From Ruminococcus sp. (GTDB taxonomy: Bacteria > Bacillota > Clostridia > Oscillospirales > Acutalibacteraceae), in assembly GCA_017473775.1 (NCBI GenBank), contig JAFUJH010000002.1, positions 1 to 42,079 on the forward strand: a DNA stretch of 42,079 nucleotides, read 5' to 3'. The translations under genes and the position numbers were made by a program. Every line of letters starts with the position of its first letter. Position 1 is the stretch's first letter. The notes beneath the pieces are model-generated. The model was not told the origin of the DNA, ran no database searches, and worked only from the letters and a program-made list of their open reading frames with translations. Positions 23,892 to 31,844 of the stretch are shown here, piece after piece.

Positions 23892-25301
23892 ATGGGACTT
23901 ATTAAAGCAGGCACAGGTGCTGTAGGCAGCGTACTTGCAGACCAGTGGAAAGAATTTTTCTATTGCGAGGCACTCTCCAACGATGTGCTCGTTACCAAGG
24001 GTAGCAAGCGCATCACCGACCGCTCCTCCAACACAAAGGCATCTGACAACATCATCACCAACGGCTCAGGCATTGCTGTTGCTGACGGTCAGTGTATGAT
24101 TATTGTTGAGCAGGGCAAGGTTGTTGAGGTTTGTGCAGAGCCCGGCGAGTTCACCTACAACTCCTCTACCGAGCCTTCTATCTTTGCAGGCAGTCTGGGC
24201 TCCAGTATTCTTGAGACCTTCAAGGCTGTAGGTAAGCGTTTTACATACGGCGGCGACACAGGCAAGGACCAGAGAGTTTATTATATCAACACTAAGGAGA
24301 TTATGGACAACAAGTTCGGTACTCCTAATCCTATTCCCTTCAGAGTTGTTGACTCCAAGATTTACCTTGATATTGATGTTTCTGTTCGTTGCTCAGGTAT
24401 TTATTCCTACACAATCGCAGACCCCATTCTGTTCTATACCAAGGTTACCGGCAATGTAGAGCAGGAATACACCAGAAGTCAGATTGACTCTACATTGAAG
24501 TCAGAATTCCTCAGCGAACTTGCAGGTGCATTCAGCAAGCTTTCTGATATGGAAATCAGACCCAATCAGCTTACAGCTCACAACACAGAAATCTGCAACG
24601 CTATGAACGAGGCTCTCTCTGTTAAATGGGGCGAGCTGAGAGGTATCAAGGTTGTATCCGTTTCTATTCAGTCTGCTACTTTGCCTCCCGAGGATGCAGA
24701 GATGATCAAACAGGCACAGTACACAGCAAGACTCCAGAATCCCGGACTTGCAGGTGCAGAGCTTGTTGGTGCACAGGCAGACGCAATGCGTGCAGCGGCT
24801 TCTAACGAAGCAGGTGCTATGACAGGATTCCTTGGTATGGGTATGGCAATGAACGCAGGCGGAGGTGCAAACGCACAGCAGCTGCTCCAGATGAATCAGC
24901 AGGCTCAGGCACAGCAGGCTGCTCAGGCTCCTGCACAGGCTCAGGCAGGCGGCTGGAAATGTGCTTGCGGTGCTACAGCAACAGGTAACTTCTGTCCCGA
25001 GTGCGGCGCAAAGAAGCCCGAGGCTCCCAAGGGCTGGAAATGTGCCTGCGGTGCTACAGCAACAGGCAAGTTCTGCCCCGAGTGCGGTGCAAAGAAGCCC
25101 GAGGAGGCACAGGGTTGGACTTGTACCTGCGGTGCAGTAAATCAGGGTAAGTTCTGTGCTGAGTGCGGTGCTAAGAAGCCTGCAGGTGCTCCTCTTTACA
25201 AGTGCGACAAGTGCGGCTGGGTACCCGAGGACCCCAAAAATCCTCCCAAATTCTGCCCTGAGTGCGGCGACACATTTAACGATTCAGACATTACAGGCTG
25301 A
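23892..25301 (+). CDS. ydjI: SPFH-domain protein with zinc ribbons, YdjI-like
   Basis: 469 residues. The N-terminal 300 are an SPFH/band-7-like domain of the YdjI (virion core protein) type (KEFFYCEALSNDVLVTKGSKR, VSVRCSGIYSYTIADP, GIKVVSVSIQSATLP). A Gln/Ala-rich linker follows (about 325-350), then three short zinc ribbons of the form WKCACGATATG-(K/N)FCPECGAKKPE and a fourth rubredoxin-like CDKCGWVPEDP...CPECG. AAAGGAGA precedes the start. It heads a three-gene cluster equal to B. subtilis ydjI, ydjG, ydjH, linked there to PspA-related envelope stress. Four metal sites is more than usual. Confidence 0.9.
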   Translation: MGLIKAGTGAVGSVLADQWKEFFYCEALSNDVLVTKGSKRITDRSSNTKASDNIITNGSGIAVADGQCMIIVEQGKVVEVCAEPGEFTYNSSTEPSIFAGSLGSSILETFKAVGKRFTYGGDTGKDQRVYYINTKEIMDNKFGTPNPIPFRVVDSKIYLDIDVSVRCSGIYSYTIADPILFYTKVTGNVEQEYTRSQIDSTLKSEFLSELAGAFSKLSDMEIRPNQLTAHNTEICNAMNEALSVKWGELRGIKVVSVSIQSATLPPEDAEMIKQAQYTARLQNPGLAGAELVGAQADAMRAAASNEAGAMTGFLGMGMAMNAGGGANAQQLLQMNQQAQAQQAAQAPAQAQAGGWKCACGATATGNFCPECGAKKPEAPKGWKCACGATATGKFCPECGAKKPEEAQGWTCTCGAVNQGKFCAECGAKKPAGAPLYKCDKCGWVPEDPKNPPKFCPECGDTFNDSDITG

Positions 25302-25332
25302 TAACCTCAGCTTAAATATCAGGTGATATAAT

Positions 25333-26430
25333 ATGGCAGTATTACAGGAATACAAGTGTCCTTGCTGCGGCGGTGCCATAGAGTTCAACAGCTCCATTCA
25401 GAAGATGAAGTGTCCCTACTGTGACACTGAGTTCGAGATGGAAGCCCTTAAAGAGTTGGACGAGGTACTCGGTTACGAAGCAAGCGAGACAGATAATATG
25501 GAATGGGAGACTCAGGCAGGTGGAGAGTGGCAGGATGGCGAGGATGAGCACCTGAGAGTTTATGTGTGCAACTCCTGCGGCGGCGAGATTGTCGGCGACG
25601 AGAACACAGCCGCCACCGAGTGCCCCTACTGCAACAACCCCGTTGTTATGATGGGACAGTTCAAGGGTGCTTTGCGACCTGATGTAGTCATCCCCTTCAA
25701 GCTTTCTAAAGAGGATGCAAAAGAAGGACTCAGAAAGCACCTGAAAGGCAAGCGTCTGCTTCCCAAGGTGTTCAAGAGTGAAAACCACATTGATGAGATT
25801 AAGGGTATCTATGTGCCTTTCTGGCTGTTTGACGCGGATGCTAATGCACGAATCCGCTACAAAGCCACCAAGGTACGGCACTGGAGCGACTCAAACTACG
25901 ACTACACCAAGACCAGTTTCTTCTCTGTAGTCCGTGGTGGTGCTGTCTCCTTTGACAGAGTACCCGTTGACGGCTCCTCCAAAATGGCAGACGACCTGAT
26001 GGAGTCCATTGAGCCCTACAACTTTGCAGATGCAGTGGACTTCCAGACAGCATACCTTGCAGGCTACCTTGCCGACAAATATGATGTGACTGCTGAGCAG
26101 AGCATCGACAGAGCAAATGCCCGTATCAAGCGAAGCACAGAGGAGACCTTTGCATCTACGGTAAGCGGCTACACAACCGTCACTACCGAACACAGCAACA
26201 TCAATCTGCATAACGGAAAGGCAAAGTACGCTCTGTATCCTGTGTGGATACTCAACACCACCTACAAGGGTCAGAAGTACACCTTTGCCATGAACGGTCA
26301 GACAGGCAAATTCGTAGGCGACCTGCCTATGGATACAGGATTATTCTGGAAGTACTGGGGAATTATCGCGGCAGGTGTCACTGCGGCGGCAACCCTCCTC
26401 ATTACTCTGTTTATGAATTTCGGAGGCTGA
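25333..26430 (+). CDS. ydjG: Zinc-ribbon membrane protein, YdjG-like
   Basis: 365 residues. Two zinc ribbons at the N-terminus: CPCCGGAIEF...CPYCDTEF and CNSCGGEIV...CPYCNNPV. A conserved body follows (PDVVIPFKLSKEDAKEGLRKHLKGKRLLPKVF, GIYVPFWLFDADANARIRYKATK, ALYPVWILNTTYKGQKYTFAMNGQTGKFVGDLP). A transmembrane helix at about 338-360 lies near the C-terminus, so the zinc ribbons probably face the cytoplasm. It starts 31 bases after the YdjI-like gene and ends 4 bases before the TPM gene. These three are expected to act together at the membrane. Confidence 0.88.
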   Translation: MAVLQEYKCPCCGGAIEFNSSIQKMKCPYCDTEFEMEALKELDEVLGYEASETDNMEWETQAGGEWQDGEDEHLRVYVCNSCGGEIVGDENTAATECPYCNNPVVMMGQFKGALRPDVVIPFKLSKEDAKEGLRKHLKGKRLLPKVFKSENHIDEIKGIYVPFWLFDADANARIRYKATKVRHWSDSNYDYTKTSFFSVVRGGAVSFDRVPVDGSSKMADDLMESIEPYNFADAVDFQTAYLAGYLADKYDVTAEQSIDRANARIKRSTEETFASTVSGYTTVTTEHSNINLHNGKAKYALYPVWILNTTYKGQKYTFAMNGQTGKFVGDLPMDTGLFWKYWGIIAAGVTAAATLLITLFMNFGG

Positions 26431-26434
26431 TAAT

Positions 26435-27199
26435 ATGAAAAGATTTATTTTATGTTTATTGGCTCTCCTTCTGATACTCTGTACCTGTCTCTCGGCTTCT
26501 GTAGAGTCAATGTCAATCTCCTCCACAAACCTCTTTGATTACGAGGGATTGCTTACATACGAGGAGCAGAACGCCCTTATAGACAGACTCGAACAGGTAA
26601 GCGAGGCTTATCAGTGCGATGTGATAATCGTCACTGACTCTGACCTTCAGGGCAAGACACCCACCCAGTATGCAGATGACTTCTATGATTACAACGGCTT
26701 CGGCTACAACGATACCCGTGACGGAATTCTTCTTTTTGTGTCACTCAGCGAGCGTAAATGGGCAACCTCCACCACAGGTAAAGCTATCGACATCTTCACA
26801 GATTCTGACCTTTACTACATTGAGGATGAGTTCAAGCCCTATCTGTCAGCTGGCGACTACAACACAGCCTTCAACACCTTTGTTGATTTGTGCGAGGAGG
26901 AATTATCCACCTACGGAAAATTCCAGTTCAGTTTCTTCTATGTATTTGTAGGCTTGATTATAGGCGTGATTGTGGCGTTCATTTCTGTACTTATTATGAA
27001 GGGACAGCTCAAGTCCGTAAGATTCCAGTCTGCGGCTCATAACTATATGAGGAACAACAGCCTGAACATTACAGAGAGGAAGGACATCTTCCTGTACTCC
27101 ACTGTATCAAGGCGTGCAAAACCCAAGGACAACGGCGGCTCCTCTACACATACTTCCTCCTCAGGCTCCTCTCACGGCGGCCACAGCGGAAGTTTCTGA
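26435..27199 (+). CDS. ydjH: TPM-domain membrane protein, YdjH-like
   Basis: 254 residues. Signal peptide or N-terminal helix (1-22), then an extracellular TPM domain: NLFDYEGLLTYEEQNALIDRLEQVSEAYQCDVIIVTDSDLQG, YADDFYDYNGFGYNDTRDGILLFVSLSERKWAT. A transmembrane helix (about 167-190) leads to a cytoplasmic tail ending in a Ser/Gly/His-rich stretch (SSGSSHGGHSGSF), common in this family. Starts 4 bases after the YdjG-like gene and ends with a terminator. TPM domains are proposed acid phosphatases or assembly factors; the true role in this cluster is not settled. Confidence 0.88.
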   Translation: MKRFILCLLALLLILCTCLSASVESMSISSTNLFDYEGLLTYEEQNALIDRLEQVSEAYQCDVIIVTDSDLQGKTPTQYADDFYDYNGFGYNDTRDGILLFVSLSERKWATSTTGKAIDIFTDSDLYYIEDEFKPYLSAGDYNTAFNTFVDLCEEELSTYGKFQFSFFYVFVGLIIGVIVAFISVLIMKGQLKSVRFQSAAHNYMRNNSLNITERKDIFLYSTVSRRAKPKDNGGSSTHTSSSGSSHGGHSGSF

Positions 27200-27243
27200 G
27201 TTACAAATTTGCATTAACACCAAGTTAAATATTTTGATAAAAG

Positions 27244-27284
27244 CACCACAGATTCCAAGCCAACGGAGTCTGTGGTGTTTTTTT
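27244..27284 (+). terminator. Terminator of the ydjIGH-like cluster
   Basis: 13-bp stem, CACCACAGATTCC (27244-27256) with GGAGTCTGTGGTG (27065-equivalent right arm at 27265-27277), one G-T pair, followed by TTTTTTT. Confidence 0.92.
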
Positions 27285-27475
27285 GTGAAGTATTTTGCTA
27301 AAGCAAAATGTGAAGTTATGGCTCCTGCCATAGTGAAGTTTTGCTCACACAAAGTGAAGTTAAGTTTACCAAATCACTTCGCCTATAGGCGAAACTTCAC
27401 TGCGTCAGCAACTTCACTTCCATAGGAAACTTCACTTACCCTCAGGGTAAACTTAGTTTCAGCGTGTGTAACACG
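27285..27475. repeat. Cluster of GTGAAGT motifs alternating with hairpins
   Basis: GTGAAGT occurs at 27285, 27310, 27333 and 27354, then its inverse ACTTCAC at 27394, 27411 and 27429. Between copies lie small hairpins, each of different sequence: ATTTTGCT/AGCAAAAT, TATGGC/GCCATA, TCGCC/GGCGA, TTACCC/GGGTAA, and TCAGCGTGT/ACACGCTGA at the end. No open frame. The whole could fold into one long arm. Nature unknown. Confidence 0.75.
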
Positions 27476-27517
27476 CTGAGTACAGGTCTGTTTTTGTATA
27501 TACATGGAAATTTTCTG

Positions 27518-27546
27518 TTGTGATTTCAATGTACTTGTGATATTAT
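27518..27546 (+). promoter_or_regulatory. Promoter of the dockerin-phosphoesterase gene
   Basis: TTGTGA (27518-27523), 17 bases, TATTAT (27541-27546), about 60 bases before the start codon; AAGGAGG lies at 27597-27603. Confidence 0.55.
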
Positions 27547-27608
27547 AAATATGTATAAATGTACGCGCTTATCGTACAGACGGATTTTATCTTTTTAAGG
27601 AGGCAATT

Positions 27609-30600
27609 ATGAAAACTTCAAAGCGATTTCTGGCATTACTGCTGACTGCTGTGATGGTAGCTTCTGTAATGGTGACAGGCGTGGTTTCTGTATCCGCCGC
27701 AGAGGCAAGCATCAGCTACACCTACGCACAAAGTGATGCAGGCTATGCCGAGGGTACAATCACTCTGACCCCAAGCTCAGGCTACTACGGCACATACTAC
27801 CTGTTCTGGGCAGATGACACCGACGCGCTCAAGGGTTACAAGCCCATTGATGTGCTCAACATCTCATCAGGCTCAGGCACTGTGAAGATGCCTGCACAGA
27901 CGGTTATTCCTCCCGATGCAACAAAGATTGTCGCATTCCTGAGCAAAACCGACATCAGCGGTAACACCACTATACTCAGAGTATCTGATGCTGAGGCTGT
28001 GTACAACATCCCCGAGAGCCGCCGGCTCGGCTTTAATACCGATGATGCACTGTACACCTTCGGTGCAATCAGCGACCCTCAGCTTGCCAATGACTCCTAC
28101 GGCTCAGGTTCTTATCCTAACGATGAGGACCACCTTACAAACACCTTCAATGTCCTTGGAGGCAGAGATGTTGACTTTATTGTATCCTCAGGTGATACAG
28201 TAAACGACCAGAACGGCAACCAGACCTACGCCGCAGAGTACAAGAGATATCTGCAGATACTTGCTGACTCCCAGTTTTCCAAGCCTATCTACGAGGCACT
28301 GGGCAACCACGATGTAGGTACTGTATGGAACAAAACCGGTGGCTATTACAACAACAATGAGCCCTTCATCAAGGCAACAGGTCTTGACTCCACTGCTGAG
28401 ACTATCCTTGCAGGCAAGCCCTACTTTGAGGTTACAGAGCCCACCACAGGCGACCACTTCATATTTATGGCACTTGAGGGAGGCTTCTACACCAACAAGG
28501 GCACTCAGTTCTCAACTGCTCAGCTTGACTGGCTTGAGGGACTTCTGAAGAAGTACTCCACAGATGGCAAGAACATCTTTATCATTGAGCACGCAAACAT
28601 TGCAGGCTGGGGCTCAGGCGACAAGCTGACCGCTCCCTACTACTATGACCTTGCACTGAATCCCGACAGCCCCGATGTTGCCAGATTCATAAGCCTTATG
28701 GAGACCTACAAGGAGTGTGTCATCATCACAGGTCACACTCATCTGGAGCTTTCTGCTCAGTATAACTATTCCGACAACAACGGAACTTCTGCTGTTATGA
28801 TGCACAACTCTGCAGTAGGCGGTGTACGCCGTCTTGTAAACGGTGCTATTGACAGAACACCTGTGGCAGGACTTTCCGAGGGATACCTTGTTGAGGTATA
28901 CGAGGATTGCATCATCTTCAACGGTATGAACACCAGCTCAGACCGCATCATGCCCCTGTGCAGTTATATCATCCCCTTTGATACTGAGGCTATTAACAAG
29001 CCTGCGGAGTCTGAGTCTGCAACAGCTGGCACAGACCCCATAGAGACCACAACTGAGGCTGAGACTTCTGCTCCTGCAGAGTCCACCGCTGCAGATGCAA
29101 CTGAAGCAACAACTAATGAAGTCACAGAGGCTACCTCTGAAACCCCTGCAGAAACTATCACAATCACTCTTAAATCCAGCGGCTCTGCCACAGATTGGGT
29201 GCTCAACAGCGATAGTCGCGTGGTGACACTTATTGACAACGCAACAGGTACTGAGTACACAGCAACTCTCACCTCAGAGGGCTGGGTAGCAGAGGTACCT
29301 GCAGATGTACAGGATATCACCTTCCACAGAGTAAAGAACGGCGCTGTTTCTCACACATGGCTTGCAGGCAACCGCGGCAGTGATGTAAACTACTACATCA
29401 CAGGTGACGCACGAGGCCACTGGGAGAATGAGGTTGTTCCCGAGTATGCAGATGTATACCTGCCCGGCTCCTTCAACAGCTGGGACCAGACCGACGCCTT
29501 TGAGAAAACCTCTGACGCAAATGTTGTAACCCGTACGCTGGAGCTCTCTGCAGGCACATACACCTTCAAGGTTATGGAAGGCTCTACATGGCTTGGCAAC
29601 GGCGGCACTATCCAGAACACAACAACCACCACTTCAAGCGGCGGCTGGGTAATGTCTGCAAACGACGGCAACTGCACACTTGTGGCTACAGGCGGCGTTT
29701 ACACATTTAATTTCGACACAAGCACCAACAAGCTGATTGTTCTTTTCAGCGAGAATACAAAGGCTGTCAGTCAGATTGCCGCTATAGGTGCTGATGCAAC
29801 CTACATTATCGGCGATGCTGATTTGGACGAGGCTATCAACATCAAGGACGCAACCTTAATTCAGAAGCACTCTGCAAGCCTTGTAACTTTGGAGGGTGTG
29901 GCTCTGATACAGGCTGATGTTACTGCTGATGATGCAGTCAACATCAAGGATGCCACCGAGATTCAGAAGTTCGTTGCAGGACTTATCGATAAATTCCCTG
30001 CAAACGATGTTAATCCCTCTGAGCCTGCAACCACAGACTCAACCGAGGGCACTACTCCTGCGGCTACCGAGGATACCACAGAAGAATCCACTCCTGCCGC
30101 TACCGAGGAGACTACCGAGGAGACTACTGCTACACCCGATAACCCCGGAGCTATCGCACAAGAATATGAGCTTGCAGGTAAATACCTCAGCACATATTAT
30201 ATGTACAGCTCCTACAACCAGTATATGGCACTGAAGGACGCCTGCTTTGTGTCTGACGGAGATTTCAACTACACTGTGATTCTGCCTCAGCTTGAGAAGG
30301 AGCTCGAGGACTTCATCCTCTCCATCGGCGGCGAGCTCCTTGACCTTGATGCTCCTGCTCAGAGTGATGAGATTACAGTATACTTTACTAACAACTACAA
30401 CTGGTCTACTGTAAAGGCTTATGTATGGGGTACTGCAGGCAGTATGTCTGCTTGGCCGGGCACTGCTATGACATATGCAGATACCAATAACCAGAGTCAG
30501 AAGATTTATTCAATCACCTTCAGCTATGCGGATTATCAGAACATAATCTTCACCGACGGCAGCAGTCAGACAGCAGATATTGCCCTTTCAGGCGACAACA

Positions 30601-30668
30601 ATGTAGGCTATTACATCTCAGGCGAAAGCTCAGGCAAGTACACCTGCTCAACCTACAATTACAGTTAA
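27609..30668 (+). CDS. Secreted metallophosphoesterase with dockerin and starch-binding-like modules
   Basis: 1019 residues. Signal peptide 1-31 (cleavage near VSAAE). Residues 32-140 are a beta-sandwich domain. The calcineurin-like phosphoesterase spans about 150-450 with metal motifs DPQ (155), SGDTVND (195), GNHD (232) and GHTH (375). A Thr/Glu-rich linker follows (460-515), then beta domains including YLPGSFNSWDQTDAF and AGTYTFKVMEG (about 615-700), like the X25 or CBM48-type modules of amylases. A type I dockerin (734-795) has two DxDxDxxINIKDAT calcium repeats. After a second linker, VYFTNNYNWSTVKAYVW resembles CBM26. It would join a cohesin-bearing complex, perhaps a starch-degrading one, and hydrolyse a phosphoester. 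Confidence 0.88.
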   Translation: MKTSKRFLALLLTAVMVASVMVTGVVSVSAAEASISYTYAQSDAGYAEGTITLTPSSGYYGTYYLFWADDTDALKGYKPIDVLNISSGSGTVKMPAQTVIPPDATKIVAFLSKTDISGNTTILRVSDAEAVYNIPESRRLGFNTDDALYTFGAISDPQLANDSYGSGSYPNDEDHLTNTFNVLGGRDVDFIVSSGDTVNDQNGNQTYAAEYKRYLQILADSQFSKPIYEALGNHDVGTVWNKTGGYYNNNEPFIKATGLDSTAETILAGKPYFEVTEPTTGDHFIFMALEGGFYTNKGTQFSTAQLDWLEGLLKKYSTDGKNIFIIEHANIAGWGSGDKLTAPYYYDLALNPDSPDVARFISLMETYKECVIITGHTHLELSAQYNYSDNNGTSAVMMHNSAVGGVRRLVNGAIDRTPVAGLSEGYLVEVYEDCIIFNGMNTSSDRIMPLCSYIIPFDTEAINKPAESESATAGTDPIETTTEAETSAPAESTAADATEATTNEVTEATSETPAETITITLKSSGSATDWVLNSDSRVVTLIDNATGTEYTATLTSEGWVAEVPADVQDITFHRVKNGAVSHTWLAGNRGSDVNYYITGDARGHWENEVVPEYADVYLPGSFNSWDQTDAFEKTSDANVVTRTLELSAGTYTFKVMEGSTWLGNGGTIQNTTTTTSSGGWVMSANDGNCTLVATGGVYTFNFDTSTNKLIVLFSENTKAVSQIAAIGADATYIIGDADLDEAINIKDATLIQKHSASLVTLEGVALIQADVTADDAVNIKDATEIQKFVAGLIDKFPANDVNPSEPATTDSTEGTTPAATEDTTEESTPAATEETTEETTATPDNPGAIAQEYELAGKYLSTYYMYSSYNQYMALKDACFVSDGDFNYTVILPQLEKELEDFILSIGGELLDLDAPAQSDEITVYFTNNYNWSTVKAYVWGTAGSMSAWPGTAMTYADTNNQSQKIYSITFSYADYQNIIFTDGSSQTADIALSGDNNVGYYISGESSGKYTCSTYNYS

Positions 30669-30687
30669 TTTACAATTTCAACTGATA

Positions 30688-30714
30688 AAAGGCAGAGCTT
30701 AACGGCTCTGCCTT
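30688..30714 (+). terminator. Terminator of the dockerin-phosphoesterase gene
   Basis: AAAGGCAGAGC / GCTCTGCCTTT, 11-bp stem, loop TTAACG. The same hairpin recurs at 31352 and, with changed outer pairs, at 31748. Confidence 0.88.
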
Positions 30715-30784
30715 TACTATTACATATTAGTATTATTAATTAATATTCTAACCCATAATATTTCTGATTTTTTTGCAAAAACTA

Positions 30785-30813
30785 TTGACGAACGCTTTTG
30801 CGTACGCTATTAT
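30785..30813 (+). promoter_or_regulatory. Promoter and probable operator of the YefM/YoeB pair
   Basis: TTGACG (30785-30790), 17 bases, TATTAT (30808-30813). The palindrome GCGTACGC (30800-30807) sits in the spacer, where binding of the antitoxin complex would block transcription. Confidence 0.65.
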
Positions 30814-30833
30814 ATAAATAGAGGTGATAATAT

Positions 30834-31082
30834 ATGATTAATACCAACATCACAAATTTCCGTAAAGAAGTGTACTCCCTGTTAGAGCAGACTATCAAAT
30901 TCAATGTACCTGTTAATATAAGCACTAAATTAGGTAATGCCGTTCTGCTGAGCGAGGCTGATTACAACGGATTAATAGAAACTCTTTATCTTTCTTCTGT
31001 ACCTACCTTAAAAGAAACTATCGTTGAAGGTCTGAACACTTCTTTATCAGAGTGTGTTCCAGAGGGCGAGGTAAGCTGGTAA
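30834..31082 (+). CDS. YefM/Phd-family antitoxin
   Basis: 82 residues. N-terminal ITNFRKEVYSLLEQTIKFNVPVNISTKLGNAVLLSEADYNGLIETLYLSS follows the Phd/YefM fold, which binds operator DNA as a dimer; the C-terminal part (ETIVEGLNTSLSECVPEGEVSW) would wrap the toxin. AGAGGTGAT precedes the start. Its stop overlaps the toxin start by one base (TAATG), giving coupled translation with antitoxin first, as usual for type II pairs. Confidence 0.9.
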   Translation: MINTNITNFRKEVYSLLEQTIKFNVPVNISTKLGNAVLLSEADYNGLIETLYLSSVPTLKETIVEGLNTSLSECVPEGEVSW

Positions 31083-31345
31083 TGTATAAAATTGTTTATA
31101 CTAAGTCTGCTTCCAAGGATATCTCCAAGCTCAAAGCAGCTCACTTAGATAATAACACATTAGCTTTGATTGAGGTCCTCAAGGAGAATCCATTTCAGAA
31201 TCCACCACCATACGAAAAACTTATCGGTGATTTACAGGGTGCTTTTTCTCGCAGAATAAACCATAAACACCGCTTAGTCTATCAGGTTTACGAAGAAGAA
31301 AAAACTGTTAAGATAATAAGTATGTGGTCTCATTACGAATTGTAA
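31082..31345 (+). CDS. YoeB/Txe-family toxin, mRNA interferase
   Basis: 87 residues from ATG 31082; the longer frame from 31052 overlaps the antitoxin and is unlikely. The YoeB pattern is complete: SKDISKLKAAHLDNN, LKENPFQNPPPYEKLIGDLQGAFSRRINHKHRLVYQV, SMWSHYEL. The likely catalytic set is Glu45, Arg64, His84 and the C-terminal Tyr85. It would cut mRNA at the ribosome when the YefM-like antitoxin is lost. Followed by a terminator. Confidence 0.93.
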   Translation: MYKIVYTKSASKDISKLKAAHLDNNTLALIEVLKENPFQNPPPYEKLIGDLQGAFSRRINHKHRLVYQVYEEEKTVKIISMWSHYEL

Positions 31346-31351
31346 AACAAC

Positions 31352-31379
31352 AAAGGCAGAGCTTAACGGCTCTGCCTTT
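31352..31379 (+). terminator. Terminator of the YefM/YoeB pair
   Basis: AAAGGCAGAGC / GCTCTGCCTTT with loop TTAACG, identical to the hairpin at 30688. Confidence 0.88.
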
Positions 31380-31434
31380 ACTTATAAAGTTAAAATGACA
31401 ATATAAATTTAGTACTAATATTATATTGCTACTA

Positions 31435-31463
31435 TTGACACTTTTAGTATCATATACTATAAT
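31435..31463 (+). promoter_or_regulatory. Consensus promoter of the antitoxin RNA
   Basis: TTGACA (31435-31440), 17 bases, TATAAT (31458-31463), a perfect sigma-70 match with no protein gene behind it on this strand. Confidence 0.85.
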
Positions 31464-31469
31464 ATAAGT

Positions 31470-31560
31470 GAAAGAGCTACCGATAGACGGTTAGCCCTCA
31501 AAAATTAGTGTTAAAGAATAACCGCTAAAGTTTGGTCGCTTGGGCGGTTATTTCTTTTTA
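31470..31560 (+). ncRNA. Small RNA, likely antitoxin of a type I system
   Basis: The transcript starts about 31470 and ends at a terminator AATAACCGC/GCGGTTATT (31517-31525 with 31544-31552) followed by TCTTTTT. It overlaps the 3' end of the opposing toxin mRNA, so base pairing can block or destabilise that mRNA. It has no open frame. Both RNAs begin with a similar AGAGCTACC leader, hinting at duplication or shared folding. Extent is estimated from promoter and terminator. Confidence 0.7.
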
Positions 31561-31643
31561 ATGACCGTTATTACAAGTGTTATAACCGAAATTATAACAA
31601 TACTAAACTGAAATAAATCCTGTATAGTTATGAACAAGGGCAT
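31548..31643 (-). CDS. Hydrophobic toxin peptide of a type I toxin-antitoxin system
   Basis: 31 residues: MPLFITIQDLFQFSIV, then a continuous hydrophobic helix, ending in KKK. This is the pattern of the holin-like (Hol_Tox, TxpA/BsrG-like) membrane toxins: short polar start, one membrane helix, basic end. A second in-frame ATG at 31652 would add MGV. GGGGGTG lies directly upstream. The gene has its own promoter (31718-31746) and its 3' end is covered by the opposing RNA. Predicted to insert in the membrane and depolarise it if the RNA is lost. Confidence 0.72.
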   Translation of the reverse strand: MPLFITIQDLFQFSIVIISVITLVITVIKKK

Positions 31644-31717
31644 CACCCCCATACCGAGGGCAAGATTAAACCGCCTACCGTTATGGTAGCTCTAACGGTA
31701 CGATATGTACCATTAGT

Positions 31718-31746
31718 ATTATACCATAACCTGGTACCAGTTGCAA
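31718..31746 (-). promoter_or_regulatory. Promoter of the type I toxin
   Basis: Minus strand TTGCAA (31746-31741), 17 bases, TATAAT (31723-31718). About 65 bases of leader precede the toxin start. Confidence 0.75.
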
Positions 31747-31747
31747 C

Positions 31748-31781
31748 AACAACGGCAGAGCTTAACGGCTCTGCCGTTGTT
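31748..31781. terminator. Third copy of the GGCAGAGC hairpin
   Basis: AACAACGGCAGAGC pairs with GCTCTGCCGTTGTT around the same loop TTAACG. The core matches the terminators at 30688 and 31352, but the outer pairs differ on both sides together, keeping the stem. It is followed by another hairpin, GGAGCAGAGTA/TACTCTGCTCC (31807-31832). Confidence 0.7.
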
Positions 31782-31844
31782 ACATTAAATCTTTATACAT
31801 TAAAAAGGAGCAGAGTATTTCTACTCTGCTCCTTACATCATAGA

